Positions 17,262 through 25,233 are shown, numbered from the stretch's first letter. The stretch: DNA of 31,135 nucleotides from JBPOIC01 sp052034865 (GCA_052034865.1 JBPOIC010000038.1:1-31135), one strand, 5' to 3'. Made by a program: numbers and translations. The notes: generated by a model from the letters alone, not told the origin.

Positions 17262-18389
17262 ATGCTTTCTGTGAAAAGTGGAATGAAAAACAATAAAAAG
17301 GGTCAAGCCTCGCAGGAGACCCCGCTTGATGGATTTCATCTGAAGAGTGTGGAAGGTCAATGGCAGCTCCCCCTACTGCAGTGGTACCGCAAACACAAGC
17401 GCGATCTCCCGTGGCGAAAAACGAAAGATCCTTACCGGATTTGGATTTCAGAGATCATGCTCCAGCAAACTCAGGTTGCGACAGTCATTGAATACTACCG
17501 TCGTTTTTTAAACCGGTTTCCAACACTTCAATCGATTGCCGAAGCTTCAGAAGAGGATTTGCTAAAACTCTGGGCGGGCCTGGGCTATTATTCTCGGGCC
17601 AAAAACATTCGAAAAGCGGCGATTGAAATCGTTCAAAATCATGCAGGCGTTTTTCCGAAAGATCCTCAGGCGATCCTCGCCCTTCCTGGCATAGGTCGCT
17701 ACACCCTGGGAGCCATCGCCAGCATTGCTTTTGGGCTGCCCCTGCCTGTGGTAGATGGAAATGTTATTCGAGTGTATGCGCGTCTTTTTGGATTTGAAAA
17801 AGCTCCAAACGATCCGGTTTTTCAGAAAGAAATCTGGGAGAGGGCTGCGGGCAATTTATTACGAAAAGATCCGGGAGATTTTAATCAGGCCTTGATGGAG
17901 CTTGGCGCGACGGTGTGTGTGCCTCAAAATCCGTTGTGTGAGTTATGTCCCCTTGAAAAAAACTGTGTGGGTAAAAATTTAGGGGCGGAAAATTTCCCTC
18001 TGAAAAAGATTCGCCCACAAACCAAAGAACTCATCCGGGTCGCCCTGATTTTTCAGAGAAAGAATAAAATCCTTTTGGAGATTTCTCAGAGTCACCGATG
18101 GATGAAAGGGCTCTGGCAGCTTCCAGGAGATTTTCTGGATAATGGGCAAAGAGGCCCTGGGTCTGTTTTTTCGAAATTCAAACTGAGTGAGACACAGGTG
18201 TTCCCACTTAAATCACATCGGCATACGGTCACGCATCACCGAATTACCGTTTTTCCTTTTCGGGTTCTTTCATTTCAGATTCCAATTCCAAATCCTTTTC
18301 CCTCAAAGACCCAGTGGTTTCCTTTATCAGAAATAGACAAATTAGCACTTCCTTCTGCTGACAGGAAAATTTTGAAACAAATTGCATGA
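17262..18389 (+). CDS. mutY: A/G-specific adenine DNA glycosylase
   Basis: A 375-residue MutY, which removes adenine mispaired with 8-oxoguanine. Core features are the catalytic Glu in SEIMLQQTQ (E64), the helix-hairpin-helix LPGIGRYT (141-148), catalytic D165 in VVDGNV, and the [4Fe-4S] ligands C219-x6-C226-x2-C229-x5-C235. The C-terminal part from about 240 is the MutT-like domain that reads 8-oxoG (KSHRHTVTHHRI and the WFPLSEI end). The N-terminal 35 residues are not conserved in the family, so the ATG at 17283 is a fair alternative start, and neither has a good ribosome binding site. It is divergent from the amidotransferase. Confidence 0.95.
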   Translation: MLSVKSGMKNNKKGQASQETPLDGFHLKSVEGQWQLPLLQWYRKHKRDLPWRKTKDPYRIWISEIMLQQTQVATVIEYYRRFLNRFPTLQSIAEASEEDLLKLWAGLGYYSRAKNIRKAAIEIVQNHAGVFPKDPQAILALPGIGRYTLGAIASIAFGLPLPVVDGNVIRVYARLFGFEKAPNDPVFQKEIWERAAGNLLRKDPGDFNQALMELGATVCVPQNPLCELCPLEKNCVGKNLGAENFPLKKIRPQTKELIRVALIFQRKNKILLEISQSHRWMKGLWQLPGDFLDNGQRGPGSVFSKFKLSETQVFPLKSHRHTVTHHRITVFPFRVLSFQIPIPNPFPSKTQWFPLSEIDKLALPSADRKILKQIA

Positions 18390-18450
18390 GCGGCGCGTCA
18401 AAACCAAAGAATTGTTTTGCCATCTAAAGGCAGTTTCATTTAAATATTCT

Positions 18451-18459
18451 TGCTATAAA
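18451..18459 (+). promoter_or_regulatory. Candidate extended -10 promoter
   Basis: TGCTATAAA is an extended -10 element (TGn joined to TATAAA, 5 of 6). The -35 region is poor, as can be tolerated with an extended -10. It lies 60 bases before the small hypothetical ORF at 18519 and would give a short leader. Pattern evidence only. Confidence 0.35.
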
Positions 18460-18518
18460 CCATCAACTGATCTCTTCTTTAAGGACAATTGGTGAGCTTC
18501 AGATTAAAATTTAAGATT

Positions 18519-18767
18519 ATGTCACACAATGATATCAAAAATTTGAATCAGGGATGGAGACCAGGTTTTCGTATCAATGAATATGAATCTCTCCTTGGAA
18601 ACACTGCCAAGATGGCACCTTCTACTGTTTCCGATCAAAAATCTCCTGTTTCTCCGTCTTCTTCATTTAAGGATATCTACCTTTCCAAACTTCCACCCTC
18701 CGCACCAGACGCATCCTTTTCAAAACCAAATCCTATCCTTTCACGAACTCCTGTCAGCAAATCCTAA
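18519..18767 (+). CDS. Small hypothetical protein
   Basis: An 82-residue ORF from ATG 18519; an in-frame TTG at 18489 would add ten residues. The product is hydrophilic and probably disordered, rich in Ser, Pro and Lys (SPVSPSSSFKDIYLSKLPPS), with no transmembrane segment, signal peptide or cysteine. I recognise no family. An extended -10 lies just upstream. The downstream sequence at 18781-18879 in another frame also looks protein-like, so this may be a broken or frameshifted gene. Support for coding is modest. Confidence 0.4.
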   Translation: MSHNDIKNLNQGWRPGFRINEYESLLGNTAKMAPSTVSDQKSPVSPSSSFKDIYLSKLPPSAPDASFSKPNPILSRTPVSKS

Positions 18768-19054
18768 ACTTGTTTTTTAAGGCAAAGAAGTTTTCACAAG
18801 AGTGATTTCTGATTCAGGCGCTCGTTCAGAGCTTTCAAAATTTATTGAGGATCAGCTGCTGAAAGGTATTCAGGGATGAGATTTTAAGGCCCTGTTTATT
18901 TCTGCCTCATCCTGTATTTCATCCTGGCAGTTCCAAGAACCGCTTAAACCATTTTTCCAAAATAGCGTTGAGCAAAAAGATCTATGATTGAATGTTGGAC
19001 GGGCTTTGAGCAAATCCTTACAATCAGGACTCATCTCAAACTTCAGGAAAAAAT

Positions 19055-19876
19055 ATGAATTTGAACCTTCTTAAGTCTTTTGGTCTGTTTCTTTTTCTCC
19101 TATTTACCCTTCAGGGTTGCGCCATTCTCAATTACCCTCAGGATTATACCCTCACCATTTGCGCCGATCAGAATTCGCCGGTTCGCTATATCTCTTCCAT
19201 CGACTCACTTAAAATTACGAATGAAAACAATGCTTCGGTAGCGGTTCTGAACGATAGCATCGAAGTGGGGAATCATTATATTCTTCCTGATTCCTTGATC
19301 GACTCGGGTGAAGGATTTTACTTTGATAATTTTTCTGTGATCACCTGGCAGGAGATTGGCGAAGATCCACTTGCTCTGACTTTAAGCTGCTTTGTTGCTT
19401 CTCATGAATGTTTTTCCTTAAGCGCTGGGGAGATTGTTTCTTCAGGTTTTATCCAGCTAGATTCGTCCCGCGGCTCGCTTCCCGAAGAGATGGGGTTGGA
19501 GGTTCAGTTCACAAATACCTTGGGTCAGGTCCGTAACCTTTCAGGGACAATGCATTTCGCCACTCATCCTGTTGCTCTTCAGATGACCGATGTTTCCTGC
19601 TTTTTGCACTGTGAAGATGCCTGCGAGGTCTACTGTCCGGTGGAAGATCCCTTTTGCATTCTTTCGGATTCTACATCTTGCACGGGAGATCGTTTTTGCA
19701 GCTTTCAATGTGCAGATGGTGCCATGGGAAGCTTTACCTATTTCCCAGGTCTGATTTGGCTGGAAGAAGATGATCTGCTTGCACTTTACGATCATCTCTC
19801 TCCGGAGTGTGCACTCGAAAACACTCCCGATGCACTTCCCAATCTCTCCATCCCAGTGGAAGCCGTTGGTCCTTAA
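19055..19876 (+). CDS. Cys-rich lipoprotein of unknown function
   Basis: A 273-residue predicted lipoprotein. The signal sequence MNLNLLKSFGLFLFLLFTLQ runs into G-C22, a lipobox (LQGC). The mature part is acidic, and residues about 187-220 hold a dense cysteine cluster (SCFLHCEDACEVYC and further Cys to about 222) that could form disulfides in the periplasm or at the surface, or bind metal. CAGGAAAAA precedes the ATG. I recognise no family. It precedes yceI by 100 bases but probably has separate transcription. Confidence 0.7.
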   Translation: MNLNLLKSFGLFLFLLFTLQGCAILNYPQDYTLTICADQNSPVRYISSIDSLKITNENNASVAVLNDSIEVGNHYILPDSLIDSGEGFYFDNFSVITWQEIGEDPLALTLSCFVASHECFSLSAGEIVSSGFIQLDSSRGSLPEEMGLEVQFTNTLGQVRNLSGTMHFATHPVALQMTDVSCFLHCEDACEVYCPVEDPFCILSDSTSCTGDRFCSFQCADGAMGSFTYFPGLIWLEEDDLLALYDHLSPECALENTPDALPNLSIPVEAVGP

Positions 19877-19913
19877 AAAATCCAGCTCTTCTTAAACTCC
19901 TCTGAAAACCCGG

Positions 19914-19943
19914 TTGCATTCATTTGAGAAGATTTTTTATAAA
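19914..19943 (+). promoter_or_regulatory. Candidate promoter for the yceI-type gene
   Basis: TTGCAT (19914-19919) and TATAAA (19938-19943) are separated by 18 bases. The -35 is weak (TTG only) while the -10 matches 5 of 6. It lies 34 bases upstream of the chosen ATG at 19977, which carries a good Shine-Dalgarno. Confidence 0.35.
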
Positions 19944-19976
19944 TTCTGCCTAACCCTAATCCTAAAGGAGAAAATC

Positions 19977-20600
19977 ATGAGAAAGTACCTTGTTCTGTTT
20001 TTTGTTTTTATCCTGTCCGTTTTTTCTGTTCAGGCTGCAGAGCCTGTTATGCCTGCTCCCGGAAAATACACGATTGATGCCGCGCACTCAAAAGTCGGTT
20101 TTGAAATCTCGCATCTGGTCATTTCGACCGTTGAAGGAAAATTTAACCAATTCAGTGGAGATATTACGGTTGCTGAAAAACCAGAGGCCTCCAAAGTCGA
20201 AACCAAAATCGATGTGGCTTCGATCAGCACAGGTAATGAAAAGCGCGACAATCATCTGCGCAGCCCTGATTTTTTTGACGTGATCAAATATCCCAATATG
20301 AGTTTTGTAAGTAAAAAAGTGGTTTGGACTCCTTCCAACTTTCAGATCGTGGGAGATCTTACATTACATGGAGTCACTAAATCTGTCAGTTTGGATGGGA
20401 AATACCTTGGAAGTGTGAAAGATCAATTCGGCAATGATCGCCTGGCGTTTCAGGCTGCAACCAAGATCAGCCGAAAAGATTTTGGCCTTGCCTGGAGCAA
20501 AATGGTGGAGGCGGGTCCTGTAGTTGGAGATGAAGCGACGATTTCTTTAAAGATTGAAGCGGTGCGGGAAAAAGCGGCGGAGTCAGTACCTAAAAAATAA
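19977..20600 (+). CDS. YceI family periplasmic protein
   Basis: The start at 19977 is fixed by AAAGGAG just upstream and by the signal peptide that follows (MRKYLVLFFVFILSVFSVQA); a longer upstream frame lacks both. The mature lipocalin-like domain has the YceI signatures: GKYTIDAAHSKVGFEISHL, VEGKFNQFSGDI, the NHLRSPDFFDVIKYPNMSF segment and VGDLTLHGVTKSV, then ISRKDFGLAW. YceI proteins bind isoprenoid-type lipids such as polyprenyls in a hydrophobic barrel in the periplasm. The gene has its own terminator. An isoprenoid-binding protein here and ispA 10 kb away is noted without claiming a link. Confidence 0.93.
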   Translation: MRKYLVLFFVFILSVFSVQAAEPVMPAPGKYTIDAAHSKVGFEISHLVISTVEGKFNQFSGDITVAEKPEASKVETKIDVASISTGNEKRDNHLRSPDFFDVIKYPNMSFVSKKVVWTPSNFQIVGDLTLHGVTKSVSLDGKYLGSVKDQFGNDRLAFQAATKISRKDFGLAWSKMVEAGPVVGDEATISLKIEAVREKAAESVPKK

Positions 20601-20616
20601 ATATAATGGGATTTTT

Positions 20617-20650
20617 AAAAAGCCCAAGAAAAATTTTCTTGGGCTTTTTT
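20617..20650 (+). terminator. Rho-independent terminator after the YceI gene
   Basis: AGCCCAAGAA (20621-20630), an AAATT loop and TTCTTGGGCT pair perfectly over 10 bp, with an A-run before and a T-run (TTTTTT) after. It closes the YceI transcription unit and could also serve the convergent ApbE gene. Confidence 0.9.
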
Positions 20651-20821
20651 ATTTATTGGTTTTTACTTCCACGAAGTCGATTGCCGATTCTATCAGGGTT
20701 CAAGGTTGCTCTGGCTTGAAACCACACACTCAAAAAATAGATGGCAGTTAGGGTTTTGGGATACAGACAACGATCCTTTGTCGATAAGCTCGCAGGCGCC
20801 CTTGTCTAAAGAAAAATGACA

Positions 20822-21685
20822 TTAAGGATAAGCACGGCTACTTCCTTCTTGATCAGTCCAGATCATCTGAAAATCTTGAAAAAGTCTTAAATAGCGCTGA
20901 CTCTCTTTTTCTCCCAAAACATAAAAAGCAGTTGCCAGGGCATCCGCCCAGGTCAGATTGGGTCCAAGAACACTTACACTCAGGGTCCGGATAACTTTTT
21001 CTCCCGTCCGTGGATCCCGAATATGGCCTTCCTGTTCATAATTGCCAGAGGTCGCCAGCGCTCGATTTTCAATCACCAATGTTTCTGAAAGCTTTCCTGG
21101 ATCGGCGTAAGGTTTTTGAATTCCAATCTTCCAGGGTCCCCCGATCCCGCGCAGGTCTCCTCCCCCAACAATCAAGGCATTTTTAAACCCTTGCTCCTCA
21201 ATCACTTTCAGCATTTCATCGAGAATAAAACCTTTGCCAATGGCGCCGACTCCGATGCGGGTATCAACCTTTTCAAGGCGACCTTTTTGATTTTCCAGAA
21301 GGATTTTTCCAGTGCGTCCATGCGGACTTTGCGAGGCAAATCGGAGATCGAAGGTGTGATCGACCTGATCTGAAATAACGAGGGCTTCCTGAAGAAGCAT
21401 GAGGGTTTCTAAGGAGAGTGGGCAGGATTTTTTTCCAGCTTCGCGATTTAGACAACTCACCTCAGAGTCGGGCTGATATTCACTGATCTTTTTTTCGATT
21501 TCTTCTCCACGTTGATAGGCGGCCTCGGTTGCGGTGATTGCTTCGGTCTGATGGGCTTTGTCGGTTCTAATTGTGATGTTGACGGGCACGTGCCCCATCA
21601 TCAAATGCGAACGCATCACATGCACCGGAGAATGAGCGCAGCTGGAAATAAGAAAAAATATTAGGATCCAAATTCGATGCATCAT
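20822..21685 (-). CDS. apbE: FAD:protein FMN transferase, ApbE family lipoprotein
   Basis: I start at 21685: TAGGA lies 6 bases upstream and the product (287 residues) opens with MMHRIWILIFFLISSC, a lipobox that makes it an envelope lipoprotein. A longer frame from 21784 adds a non-conserved piece ahead of the signal. ApbE signatures are GVGAIGKGFILDEM, ALIVGGGDLRGIGGPWKIGI, ALATSGNYEQ and GPNLTWADALATAFYVLG (metal-site Asp/Thr region). The enzyme moves FMN from FAD onto Thr or Ser of periplasm-facing flavoproteins such as RnfG or NqrC. No such target is in the window. The family call is strong. Confidence 0.93.
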   Translation of the reverse strand: MMHRIWILIFFLISSCAHSPVHVMRSHLMMGHVPVNITIRTDKAHQTEAITATEAAYQRGEEIEKKISEYQPDSEVSCLNREAGKKSCPLSLETLMLLQEALVISDQVDHTFDLRFASQSPHGRTGKILLENQKGRLEKVDTRIGVGAIGKGFILDEMLKVIEEQGFKNALIVGGGDLRGIGGPWKIGIQKPYADPGKLSETLVIENRALATSGNYEQEGHIRDPRTGEKVIRTLSVSVLGPNLTWADALATAFYVLGEKESQRYLRLFQDFQMIWTDQEGSSRAYP

Positions 21686-21869
21686 GTGTGTCCTATTCAT
21701 TCTTTGGTTCAGGCCCAAAGCCGTCTTTTTTGGAATAAAAGGCGGAAGACCTCCGTTGAGCCTCTTTGTGAAAATAACTTTCAAATTCTATTGACATCGA
21801 AGTCGGTCTTCACTTATCAGCTCATCATTGACATGAAAACAACTTTCACTTTATGAACAAGGAAATTTT

Positions 21870-23354
21870 ATGTTCCGTAGAACACTCTATTCTCTCTTGG
21901 TACTTTCCCTTTTCTCTTTAGTATCCGCTTGGGGAGCCTCTAAAAAGGCAGTCTCTCCTGAGGTTAATCCTTCATCCACCGCCCCTTCTGAAAAATCTGA
22001 AAAATCCCCCCTCCAATTTGGAAACGATTCCACCCACGTCAAAATCGGAGGCTATGGCTCGATTCGCTATGAGCATAATTCTGCCGATGAAATTCACGAC
22101 ACCTTCACCTTAAGACGACTTGTCTTCACCACAGACGCCCAGATTTCTTCCCGTTTTCGCATTGGAACCGAACTTGAGTTTGAGCGCTTCCGAAAGATTG
22201 AGCTTGAAAGAGAAGTCGAGGCTGAAGCGGGAGGGGGGCTGGCTGTCGCTCAGGAGATCGAAGGAACAAGTAAGTCTGAGATCGCTCTTGAGCAGGCCTG
22301 GTTTGAAGTGGAGCTTAAAAATTGGCTACGTTTTAAAGGGGGTGCAGTGCTCATTCCAGTCGGCCGTTTTAACTTAAATCATGATGACAATCAGTGGAAT
22401 TTGCCCAGACGCTCTCTGGTTGATCGCGGGGTTCCTGTCCTTCCAACAACTTCTGCCTGGGATGAATTGGGGATGGGAGTGAATGGCGATTTTGAGATTG
22501 GAGACAATTCCCGACTCAGTTATCAGCTTTTTGTTGTGAATGGGGCTACATTAGACGCCGCACTGGAACAAAAGATTGAAAGTCGGACGGGTGATACGAG
22601 TAAACAGGAAGTCGAAGGAGAATTCGGCCTTTCGACTGGCACCTTTGCCAACGATGTAAAAGATGGAAAAGCAATCACCGGCCGACTGACCTATAGCCCC
22701 GCCTTAGGGCATGAGTTTGGGGTTTCGGGCTATTGGGGTCGCTACACCCCTGGCTACCTGGTCGGAAAAAACCTCACCTCCTTTGCCTTTGATACCCAGC
22801 ATAGTTTTGGTCCTTTCGATATCGAGGCTGAATATATTTATAGCCATTTAGGAGGGTTACGTGGGGTTCTCGACAGCTTTGCTCAAGCCGCGCTGCATGG
22901 GGAGGTGGAAATTGAAGATGCAACTTCTAATCCTGGAATTGAAACCGAGATCGCTTTTAAACCCAGTGGGCTTGCCAGTACCAAACAGGGATATTGGGTC
23001 GAACTGCGCTATCACTTAAGGCCTGAATGGCTGACTTCCTCTTGGGTTGGGAAACATTTTTCGGATCCACAACTCATTCCCGTCGTGCGTTGGGAACAGG
23101 CCTTCATTAGTGGTCGCCTGGCGGATGCAACGATATCCAACGGGATTTTAACAGACTACACCGCTGAAGATCGTCGTGTAGATCGTATTACGGGCGGTCT
23201 CGCCTTTCGATTAAATCCGCTGGCCGTTTTTCAATTAGCTTATGAATACACCCAGACCAATGGAGGAAAATCACTTGCAGATGTTACGAATTATCTATCA
23301 ACGGCAGATAACAAAAACCATTCGGTGATGTTTGGGGCCGCGTTCGGATTTTGA
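21870..23354 (+). CDS. Outer-membrane porin (phosphate-selective porin O/P-like)
   Basis: A 494-residue predicted barrel. The signal peptide MFRRTLYSLLVLSLFSLVSA is followed by a short Ser/Lys/Glu-rich stretch (24-48), then KIGGYGSIRYEH, TFTLRRLVFTTDAQISSRFRI and many beta strands, ending MFGAAFGF with the C-terminal Phe needed for outer-membrane assembly. The RRxxxxxDAxxxxxFRI pattern resembles OprO/OprP-type and related porins. An unusually acidic segment (FERFRKIELEREVEAEAGGG) lies near 105-125. AAGGAAA precedes the start, and two perfect TTGACA hexamers (21791, 21828) lie upstream without good -10 boxes. Family assignment is moderate; the solute is unknown. Confidence 0.72.
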   Translation: MFRRTLYSLLVLSLFSLVSAWGASKKAVSPEVNPSSTAPSEKSEKSPLQFGNDSTHVKIGGYGSIRYEHNSADEIHDTFTLRRLVFTTDAQISSRFRIGTELEFERFRKIELEREVEAEAGGGLAVAQEIEGTSKSEIALEQAWFEVELKNWLRFKGGAVLIPVGRFNLNHDDNQWNLPRRSLVDRGVPVLPTTSAWDELGMGVNGDFEIGDNSRLSYQLFVVNGATLDAALEQKIESRTGDTSKQEVEGEFGLSTGTFANDVKDGKAITGRLTYSPALGHEFGVSGYWGRYTPGYLVGKNLTSFAFDTQHSFGPFDIEAEYIYSHLGGLRGVLDSFAQAALHGEVEIEDATSNPGIETEIAFKPSGLASTKQGYWVELRYHLRPEWLTSSWVGKHFSDPQLIPVVRWEQAFISGRLADATISNGILTDYTAEDRRVDRITGGLAFRLNPLAVFQLAYEYTQTNGGKSLADVTNYLSTADNKNHSVMFGAAFGF

Positions 23355-23418
23355 TAAAAAGCCTTTCCACATAATCTGCGTCCTGCAGATAAAAAATGCA
23401 TGGGCACTCCTTGCCCCC

Positions 23419-23450
23419 CTCCACTCCGCAATAGCGGGGTGGAGATTTTT
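23419..23450 (+). terminator. Rho-independent terminator after the second porin
   Basis: CTCCACTCCGC, an AATA loop and GCGGGGTGGAG pair over 11 bp (one T-G wobble), followed by ATTTTT. It lies 65 bases after the porin stop and before the convergent 23482 gene. Confidence 0.85.
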
Positions 23451-23481
23451 CCCTCCTAAAAAATCCAAACTCTTATAAAAA

Positions 23482-24357
23482 TTACGGATTGGATTCTATC
23501 AACACACCCTCTTTGAATTCCCAAACCGATTTTTTCCAGACATACCCGCGATCGGCATGGGCAGGATCCAGGCGCCCCCGATTGTGCAGGATCCGAATTT
23601 TTTTATCCGGTCCTTTTTCAGTCGAAAGTTCCTGGGTTTCAGAAGGAGTCGATCCTTTTAACCACAAGGCCAGTTTTTCCTGACCCTCTTTGCTTCGGGT
23701 TTTCACCCATTCTAGATGTCCGTTTTTAAACTGGAGTAAGGCTACAGCTTCTGTCCATTGCCCACGCGTATCGACAGGGACCCATAATTCCGAATGCCCA
23801 TCGCCATCTAAATCCACCAAAGATTCTTTTGTTATGCGAGGAATGCCCCTTAAATCTTTTCCTGAAATACCTGCCTGCGTGGAAAGGCTCGTCTCAAAAT
23901 CAAACTCATCCATTTTATGGAATAGGCCCTTGTTTTCATCGAGCACCAATAAGGCTGGATGAAGGGTTTCTGGATTTTTGATTTGGTCCGGATCCTTTCC
24001 CTGTGGTGCAATGCCAATCCCAACCAGAAGATTGGATTCCTTCGGATTATTGAGCGCGACTTTGACTTTGAGATAATTGTCCAGCCAGGTACGGGTCGGA
24101 AAATTTTTAGCGAGGGCTGTGAACTCGGTGTGAGGCCTGGTTTGTGGAAGGCTTTCGGCTTTTTCTTCAGCAGGCTTGACAATGGGATGATTGGTTTCTG
24201 TCATCTCATTGGGAGGGGTTATCTTTTTTGCCTGTTCCTGACGGTAATAATAGAGCCCCAAGAATCCCAGAAAAATCAGAACGATCAGCCAGGGAGTAGA
24301 AGAGGAGGTTTTTCTTTTGCGCGAAGATCGTGAAGATCGAGAACGTTTTTTGGCCAT
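23482..24357 (-). CDS. Membrane-anchored protein with a DxDxDG motif
   Basis: A 291-residue protein with an unusual N-terminus: a very basic, Ser/Arg-rich cytoplasmic tail (RSRSSRSSRKRK, 5-16), one transmembrane helix (23-38, PWLIVLIFLGFLGLYYY) and a Pro/Glu linker. The external part is mostly beta and contains LVDLDGDGHSELWVP (181-194), a Ca-binding-loop-like DxDxDG motif as in FG-GAP/VCBS repeats, though only one copy is evident. I do not recognise the family. On its strand, AGGAG lies 11 bases before the ATG inside a 13-bp hairpin, so translation may be restrained by folding. It follows the PuuD-like gene. Confidence 0.65.
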   Translation of the reverse strand: MAKKRSRSSRSSRKRKTSSSTPWLIVLIFLGFLGLYYYRQEQAKKITPPNEMTETNHPIVKPAEEKAESLPQTRPHTEFTALAKNFPTRTWLDNYLKVKVALNNPKESNLLVGIGIAPQGKDPDQIKNPETLHPALLVLDENKGLFHKMDEFDFETSLSTQAGISGKDLRGIPRITKESLVDLDGDGHSELWVPVDTRGQWTEAVALLQFKNGHLEWVKTRSKEGQEKLALWLKGSTPSETQELSTEKGPDKKIRILHNRGRLDPAHADRGYVWKKSVWEFKEGVLIESNP

Positions 24358-24360
24358 AAA

Positions 24361-24393
24361 AAAAGGATCTCCTGAGTAGACAGGAGATCCTTT
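24361..24393 (-). terminator. Terminator hairpin that also masks a Shine-Dalgarno
   Basis: GGATCTCCTG (24365-24374), an AGTAGA loop and CAGGAGATCC (24381-24390) form a perfect 10-bp stem, extended by three A-T pairs. On the minus strand it is followed by seven T, giving a terminator for the PuuD-like gene. Those T directly precede the ATG of the next gene (24357), and its AGGAG (24369-24373) lies within the stem. Confidence 0.8.
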
Positions 24394-24438
24394 ATCAAGG
24401 GACTGAACAGACTGGAAAAATCAAGAAGGATTTGATCC

Positions 24439-25059
24439 TTATGATTTTAATTTTCCTACTTTCGGTGCGCTTTTAAACAGATGCTGCGCAATGGCAAAAC
24501 CTAACAGGACGACGGCAACTTGATAAAACCAACCCGTATAGGGAAAGTGGGTCGCCGCTCCCATGGCAAAAAGCATGGGAAGAGATAAGAAGGTGTTAAG
24601 CTTGGAGGTTTTGCGCGCTCTCTCCACAATCGCTGGATCAGGTTTTTCACCAGACTGAACGGCACGAATGATTTTCTTTTGGGACGGCCAGATAATGAAC
24701 CACACGTTAAACCACATGACGGTTCCAAGCAAAGCTCCCAGGCTAATCCATTGTCCCCAGGGAGAGGCCATCATGGTTTTAAAATCGCCTCCAAACACGG
24801 TCTGAAGTTTCCAGATAATGATGGCATAACCGGTAATGAAGGTTGTCATCGCTCCCCAACGAAACCAGAAAAGAGCCCGTGGCATGAGCTCGGGCACGAC
24901 TTTCTTTTTGGTATCGGCATCAAGCGTGGCCTGAAAGGGCCCATTCACAAAGTTAAAAAAGTAAAGATGGCCAATCCACAAGATACCAAAAATAAAATGA
25001 AACCACCGAAAAAAGATTTCGACGATGATTTTGTAATCGAGACTGGAAAAGTCCGGCAT
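24439..25059 (-). CDS. PuuD-like membrane protein (urate oxidase N-terminal domain, PF06181)
   Basis: A 206-residue protein of hydrophobic helices. WFHFIFGILWIGHLYFFNFVNGPFQ is the signature of the membrane domain found at the N-terminus of PuuD-type urate oxidases; its histidines and the later H and W residues are typical of the family, which is thought to bind heme. Here the protein stops after the membrane domain, with no cytochrome-c part and no CxxCH. No other purine-degradation gene is near. A strong AAGGAGGG lies just before the ATG. An oxidase or electron-carrying role is possible but not shown. Confidence 0.75.
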   Translation of the reverse strand: MPDFSSLDYKIIVEIFFRWFHFIFGILWIGHLYFFNFVNGPFQATLDADTKKKVVPELMPRALFWFRWGAMTTFITGYAIIIWKLQTVFGGDFKTMMASPWGQWISLGALLGTVMWFNVWFIIWPSQKKIIRAVQSGEKPDPAIVERARKTSKLNTFLSLPMLFAMGAATHFPYTGWFYQVAVVLLGFAIAQHLFKSAPKVGKLKS

Positions 25060-25180
25060 AATTCCCTCCTTAAGATAGAATGAAGTTGAAAAAATCCAAA
25101 TGGATTTGGGAACTTGTGCGAAATGAAAATAGTTTGCAAGAAAAAACTCAGACTCTTCCGTTTGGGGGGGAGGGCTAATA

Positions 25181-25210
25181 GAAAATTCGAGAATTTACGA
25201 GAATTTAGAC
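25181..25210. repeat. Three imperfect 10-bp tandem units
   Basis: GAAAATTCGA, GAATTTACGA and GAATTTAGAC follow each other directly. The units share an A/T core with GA-rich ends and lead into the palindromic repeat at 25207. They lie between the SGNH gene and the PuuD-like gene, about 120-150 bases upstream of the latter. Meaning unknown. Confidence 0.5.
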
Positions 25211-25233
25211 GGAGGACTCCCGATCGGGAGTAG
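25207..25233 (+). repeat. Palindromic intergenic repeat, copy 1
   Basis: AGACGGAGG followed by the perfect 16-bp palindrome ACTCCCGATCGGGAGT (25216-25231). The same AGACGGAG plus palindrome pattern recurs at 25989 and 26014, in the same orientation. This copy is about 150 bases upstream of the PuuD-like start. It could be an operator shared by nearby genes or a dispersed repeat. Confidence 0.7.

Noticed and set aside
20690..20720. tRNA-like GGTTCAAG sequence
   Set aside because: No acceptor, anticodon or D-arm pairing could be built around it.
21791..21857. Two TTGACA hexamers upstream of the second porin as promoters
   Set aside because: Neither has a good -10 at proper spacing, and the second would leave almost no leader for the ribosome binding site, so I do not list them as features.
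23374..23390. ATCTGC/GCAGAT hairpin after the second porin
   Set aside because: It is followed by A, not T, on the coding strand, and a much better terminator lies at 23419.
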